This document shows, piece after piece, positions 60,710 through 64,000 of a stretch of 64,000 nucleotides of DNA. Origin of the DNA: Psychrobacter sp. UBA3483 (GTDB lineage Bacteria > Pseudomonadota > Gammaproteobacteria > Pseudomonadales > Moraxellaceae); assembly GCF_002377905.1 (NCBI RefSeq), contig NZ_DFQS01000050.1, positions 1-64,000 on the forward strand, written 5' to 3'. The notes under the pieces are model-generated. The model was not told the origin of the DNA. It did no database searches and worked only from the letters and a program-made list of their open reading frames with translations. Both the position numbers and the translations under genes were made by a program. The first letter of the stretch is position 1. The number at the start of each line of letters is the position of its first letter.

Positions 60710-63619
60710 ATGGCCATTGGCTTTTTTATTTTGGCAATCCTCATTCAGTTAGCCATGATTTTGGCCATCTTTTTATTATCCTTATCGCGTGTCACCGGTA
60801 GTATCGTCGCCCTTGTTACCGTGCTCGTCACCGCCTTTATCAGTCCATGGTCGCTTATCTTAGGCTTACCAGTAGCGCTACTTTGCTTGGTATTATTATT
60901 CACCCCGCTGCGTCAGTCATTGATTACCAAGCCCGTTTATAAAGCCTTGGGCGGGGCGATGCCAAGCATGAGTGATACCGAACGTGAAGCGCTCGATGCC
61001 GGTACCAGCTGGTGGGAAAAAGAGCTGTTTATGGGCGCGCCGAATTGGGATACCTTTGCTAAATACCCGTACCCTGAATTATCAGAAGAAGAACAAAGCT
61101 TTATTGATAATGAAGTCGAAGTGCTGTGCGCGATGCTTGATGAGTGGAAAATTCACCACGAAGATAAAGAGTTGTCTCCAGAAGCATGGCGCTTTATCAA
61201 AGACAATGGCTTTTTGGGTTTAATCATTCCAAAAGAATATGGCGGACTGGAGTTTAGCTCGTATGCGCAAAGCCGCGTGATGAGTAAAATCGCTTCGCGC
61301 TCACCAACCGCTGCCGTTACTTGCATGGTGCCAAACTCGCTCGGTCCTGGTGAGCTGCTCATGCATTATGGTACTGATGCGCAAAAACAACGCTGGCTGC
61401 CGGGTCTTGCCAAAGGCGATGAAATCCCTTGTTTTGGTTTGACGGGCCCTGAGGCGGGTTCTGACGCTGGGGCGATTCCAGATACCGGTGTGGTTTGCTA
61501 TGGTATGCATGAAGGCGAGCAAGTACTCGGTCTGCGTATGAATTTTTCTAAGCGTTGGATTACCTTGGCACCTATCGCTACCGTCGTTGGCTTAGCCTTT
61601 AAAATGTACGATCCAGAAGGTCTGCTTGGCGACCCTAAAAAGACCGATTACGGTATTACCTGTGCACTGGTGCCTGCCAGTCACGAAGGCGTCATTACAG
61701 GACCACGGCATAATCCAGTTGGCTCGCCATTTATGAATGGTACGGTCGATGGTACTGACGTCTTTATTCCGCTCGATTATATTATCGGTGGCGTCGAAAA
61801 CGCTGGTCGCGGCTGGCGGATGCTAATGGAATGCTTAGGCGTAGGCCGCGGCATTTCCTTGCCAGCGCTATCAACGTCTGCCAGTGAAGTCAGCTATTTA
61901 ACCGTTGGTGCCTTCGCAAAAGTACGGGAACAATTCAAAATTTCGGTCGGCAAGTTTGAAGGCATTCAGGACGTGACCAGCAGCATGGCAAGTAACACTT
62001 ACATGCTTGAAGCATTTCGTCATTTGGTCACCTGTGGTCTAAATCAAGGTGGCACGCCATCAGTCATGACGGCAATGGCAAAATACTACGCAACCGAAAC
62101 CATGCGCGGCATTATCAACGACGGTATGGATGTAGTCGGTGGTCGCGCCGTCCAAATGGGTCCGCGTAACTTTTTAGCGATTCCTTATCAAGCCATCCCT
62201 GTTTCTATTACCGTTGAAGGGGCGAATATCTTGACGCGCTCGTTAATGATTTTTGGTCAAGGAGCCATGCGTTGTCACCCTTATCTGTTCGATGAGCTAC
62301 AACTGCTACAAAGTGAAGATAAAGAAGGCGCGTTTAAAGAGTTCGATAATTTATTCTTTAAACATTTGGGCTATACCTTTAATCGCGGTGCCAAAGCCTT
62401 TGTCGCAGGTTATGTCGGTGGTAGCAGTCACGCGCCAAGTTTTGCCGATGGCTTTACCCGTCCCTATTATAAAGACATCAACCGTTTGAGCGCAGGATTT
62501 GCCTTGACCGCTGATATGGCGTTAGGCTTACTTGCTGGTGATTTAAAACGTAAAGAGATGCTCTCTGGACGTTTAGCAGATATTCACGCCCATCTATTTA
62601 TCTGTACAGCGATTTTGCAATTTTATGAATACGGTTCTAAATCAGAAGCCGAGCGCTTACACGCAGAAGTGGCATTAAAAAATAGTCTTTATACCATTCA
62701 AGAAGCCTTTTTATCTTTGTTTGCTAACTTTCCCAGTCGTATGGCTGCAGGTGTGGTTAGCTTTGTCACCTTCCCAAGTGGCCGTATCTTTGCGCCAGTG
62801 AGTGATGAGCTCAAACGTCAATTAGGCGATATCTTTATGGATGACTTTGAAGCCAATCCATTCCGTGACTACCTTAAAACTATGGTGTATTACAATACCG
62901 AACCTGATGATGTCATGGGGCGTATGGAAAACGCCTATCAAACCTTACTTGAAGTAGAACCTTTATGGCAGAAATTTAAAAAGGCGGAGCATAAAGACCA
63001 TTTCGAAGGTCTGACCTTTGAGGATCATGTGGTTTATGCCAGCCAAAATGGCGATATTACCGAAGCAGAGGCGGAGCAGTTGATTCGCTATAATGCCATA
63101 CGTTTTGATTCCTTATTAACCGATGTCTTTGATAAGCATTTAGCTAAAGCACAACCTCGCGATAATCCGCACAGTTTGGATAATGCCGTCAATAAACTGA
63201 CCGATTATGCGCAGTTAAAAAACCAAGCGCAAGCAAGAAACGGTGTTGCTACCGACAATTCTGCGCAGAGGGCTGATGCGGTCACTGCCGATAAGCAAGA
63301 ATCAACGGGCGATGACAATCCTGATCACGGCTATGAAAGCGATGGCGATGTCAAAATGGTCAGCGAGCAAGACACGGTCGAAGAAGTGCGTGAACAAGCC
63401 GACTTTAAGGATGCAAATCCTGATGCAGAAGCGCTTGACCCGCGTCGCCGTGATGCAGAAACCCATCTAAGCGAGCGTATGGGCTATAATCATCGTCTGC
63501 ATAAAACGGACTCGCATGCTGACACAACACAGAATCAGATAGAAAACGGCGTAGAAAAACCTGAAAATCATGCTGAATGGCAAGATGGTCTACGTCGTGA
63601 CGAAAATGACAAGATATAA
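60710..63619 (+). CDS. fadE: FadE-type acyl-CoA dehydrogenase with acidic C-terminal tail
   Basis: A 969-residue acyl-CoA dehydrogenase, first step of fatty-acid beta-oxidation, of the large FadE type. Two N-terminal membrane spans (about 2-65). Catalytic part: EEEQSFIDNEVEVLCAMLDE, FLGLIIPKEYGGLEFS, LTGPEAGSDAGAIPDTG (FAD/substrate site), LSVGRGISLPALS-like LGVGRGISLPALSTS, and GMDVVGGRAVQMGPRN. E. coli FadE is 814 residues; the excess is mainly a disordered acidic tail from about 835 (ADAVTADKQESTGDDNPDHG, DPRRRDAETHLSERMGYNHR). ATG 60710 opens the hydrophobic segment MAIGFFILAILIQLAMILAI. Confidence 0.95.
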   Translation: MAIGFFILAILIQLAMILAIFLLSLSRVTGSIVALVTVLVTAFISPWSLILGLPVALLCLVLLFTPLRQSLITKPVYKALGGAMPSMSDTEREALDAGTSWWEKELFMGAPNWDTFAKYPYPELSEEEQSFIDNEVEVLCAMLDEWKIHHEDKELSPEAWRFIKDNGFLGLIIPKEYGGLEFSSYAQSRVMSKIASRSPTAAVTCMVPNSLGPGELLMHYGTDAQKQRWLPGLAKGDEIPCFGLTGPEAGSDAGAIPDTGVVCYGMHEGEQVLGLRMNFSKRWITLAPIATVVGLAFKMYDPEGLLGDPKKTDYGITCALVPASHEGVITGPRHNPVGSPFMNGTVDGTDVFIPLDYIIGGVENAGRGWRMLMECLGVGRGISLPALSTSASEVSYLTVGAFAKVREQFKISVGKFEGIQDVTSSMASNTYMLEAFRHLVTCGLNQGGTPSVMTAMAKYYATETMRGIINDGMDVVGGRAVQMGPRNFLAIPYQAIPVSITVEGANILTRSLMIFGQGAMRCHPYLFDELQLLQSEDKEGAFKEFDNLFFKHLGYTFNRGAKAFVAGYVGGSSHAPSFADGFTRPYYKDINRLSAGFALTADMALGLLAGDLKRKEMLSGRLADIHAHLFICTAILQFYEYGSKSEAERLHAEVALKNSLYTIQEAFLSLFANFPSRMAAGVVSFVTFPSGRIFAPVSDELKRQLGDIFMDDFEANPFRDYLKTMVYYNTEPDDVMGRMENAYQTLLEVEPLWQKFKKAEHKDHFEGLTFEDHVVYASQNGDITEAEAEQLIRYNAIRFDSLLTDVFDKHLAKAQPRDNPHSLDNAVNKLTDYAQLKNQAQARNGVATDNSAQRADAVTADKQESTGDDNPDHGYESDGDVKMVSEQDTVEEVREQADFKDANPDAEALDPRRRDAETHLSERMGYNHRLHKTDSHADTTQNQIENGVEKPENHAEWQDGLRRDENDKI

Positions 63620-63638
63620 AAAAGGTTTGAAGTTATTG

Positions 63639-63668
63639 CGGTTTTAAACAGTCACGGTATAAAACCGC
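63639..63668. terminator. Hairpin after fadE
   Basis: GCGGTTTTA (63639-63647) pairs with TAAAACCGC (63660-63668), 20 bp after the fadE stop. No long T tract follows, so termination here may be partial. Confidence 0.5.
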
Positions 63669-63702
63669 CAAATCAGCCTTTACTCATACTTGGTTCGTTC
63701 TT

Positions 63703-63738
63703 AAGCGAGATTATTCAATCTGAATGGTCTCGCTTTTT
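63703..63738 (+). terminator. Main fadE terminator
   Basis: AAGCGAGA (63703-63710) pairs with TCTCGCTT (63728-63735), with an inner ATTCA/TGAAT stem, and is followed by a T run. This is a strong intrinsic terminator for fadE. Confidence 0.85.
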
Positions 63739-63968
63739 GCTTATACCCTAACTATTACCAGTAAATTTAATCAAAAATTACTTATATTATTCAATTTAAT
63801 CTAAAAATTTTTGCCGCCAAATAAACTTAAAATACCGTGCGTTTATTCTCTTGCATTTTTTTAGTCATAAATATTTCTTGCAGTCACCCCAACAATTCTT
63901 TTATATTGTCCCCAAAATCTGACTTCAAAGACAGATAACCAACTTTTAGACGTAACAACAGTAAGCAT

Positions 63969-64000
63969 AAAAACGACACCCATACGGCAGTATCGTTTTT
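63969..64000. terminator. Terminator at the window edge
   Basis: AAAAACGACAC (63969-63979) pairs with GTATCGTTTTT (63990-64000) with one mismatch, loop CCATACGGCA. It probably ends a minus-strand gene lying to the right of the window. Confidence 0.65.

Larger units (their letters stand above)
63620..64000. other. Gene-free 3' end of the window
   Basis: No gene is supportable between the fadE stop and the window end. The stretch holds three hairpins: 63639-63668, 63703-63738 and 63969-64000. Confidence 0.6.

Overview
The window is a chromosomal segment of a gammaproteobacterium of the family Moraxellaceae, most likely Psychrobacter. This rests on gene content and protein character: a complete Pil-Chp (type IV pilus chemosensory) cluster, an imelysin/DUF1111/DUF1513 iron locus, moderate-to-low GC, and many proteins carrying disordered Asn/Asp/Thr/Ser-rich inserts. 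No species-level call is possible from sequence alone. I see no tRNA, rRNA, CRISPR array, insertion sequence or prophage; the region reads as ordinary core chromosome with some unusual protein architectures.

Layout. 1-1.6 kb: bolA, a SirB2-like membrane protein and a small lipoprotein. 1.6-6.8 kb: a thiol/persulfide block (trxC, DUF2892 membrane protein, persulfide dioxygenase, divergent BigR/SqrR-type ArsR regulator with the two sensor cysteines, SulP anion transporter, two rhodanese-like DUF442 proteins), followed by a BASS-family transporter. 7.9-12.2 kb: peroxide defence (ahpF, ahpC, divergent oxyR) with a small DUF465 gene between. 12.2-14.2 kb: HD-domain protein, TPMT-like methyltransferase, YgjP-like metallopeptidase. 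14.2-20.7 kb: an iron-regulated locus on the minus strand (imelysin lipoprotein, di-heme DUF1111 lipoprotein, second imelysin, DUF1513), with two promoters whose -35 elements are overlapped by Fur boxes; one of these promoters is embedded in the terminator of the preceding gene. 20.8-26.9 kb: OmpA-like lipoprotein, PlsC-type acyltransferase, a voltage-sensor-like membrane protein, minC, minD and minE.

26.9-40.4 kb: cytochrome b561 and the pilG-pilH-pilI-pilJ-pilK-chpA-chpB-chpC cluster, all on the minus strand. PilJ lacks the large periplasmic sensor region known from other species. 41.3-45.8 kb: an orphan membrane-fusion lipoprotein next to an OmpR-family response regulator and a sensor kinase whose ATP-binding domain is split by roughly 240 disordered residues. 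46.0-48.8 kb: metN-metI-metQ, with MetN lacking its usual C-terminal regulatory domain. 49.1-53.7 kb: aldo/keto reductase and the ccmABCDE half of cytochrome c maturation. 53.8-57.3 kb: an unrecognised helical protein, a YbjN-like protein with a Thr-Asp hexanucleotide repeat, a histone-deacetylase-fold hydrolase and a DUF2905 protein. 57.3-64 kb: TauE/SafE permease, coaBC with a His-rich insert, divergent radC, and a FadE-type acyl-CoA dehydrogenase with a long acidic tail.

Connections. CcmABCDE supplies heme for c-type cytochromes, of which the di-heme DUF1111 protein is the only clear example in the window. Blh, BigR, DUF442 and TrxC form a plausible sulfane-sulfur handling group next to the OxyR/Ahp peroxide response. 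The strongest unusual signals are the His-rich CoaBC insert, the split sensor kinase with its neighbouring hairpin-less adaptor, the sensor-less PilJ, the voltage-sensor-like protein and the Fur promoter inside a terminator.
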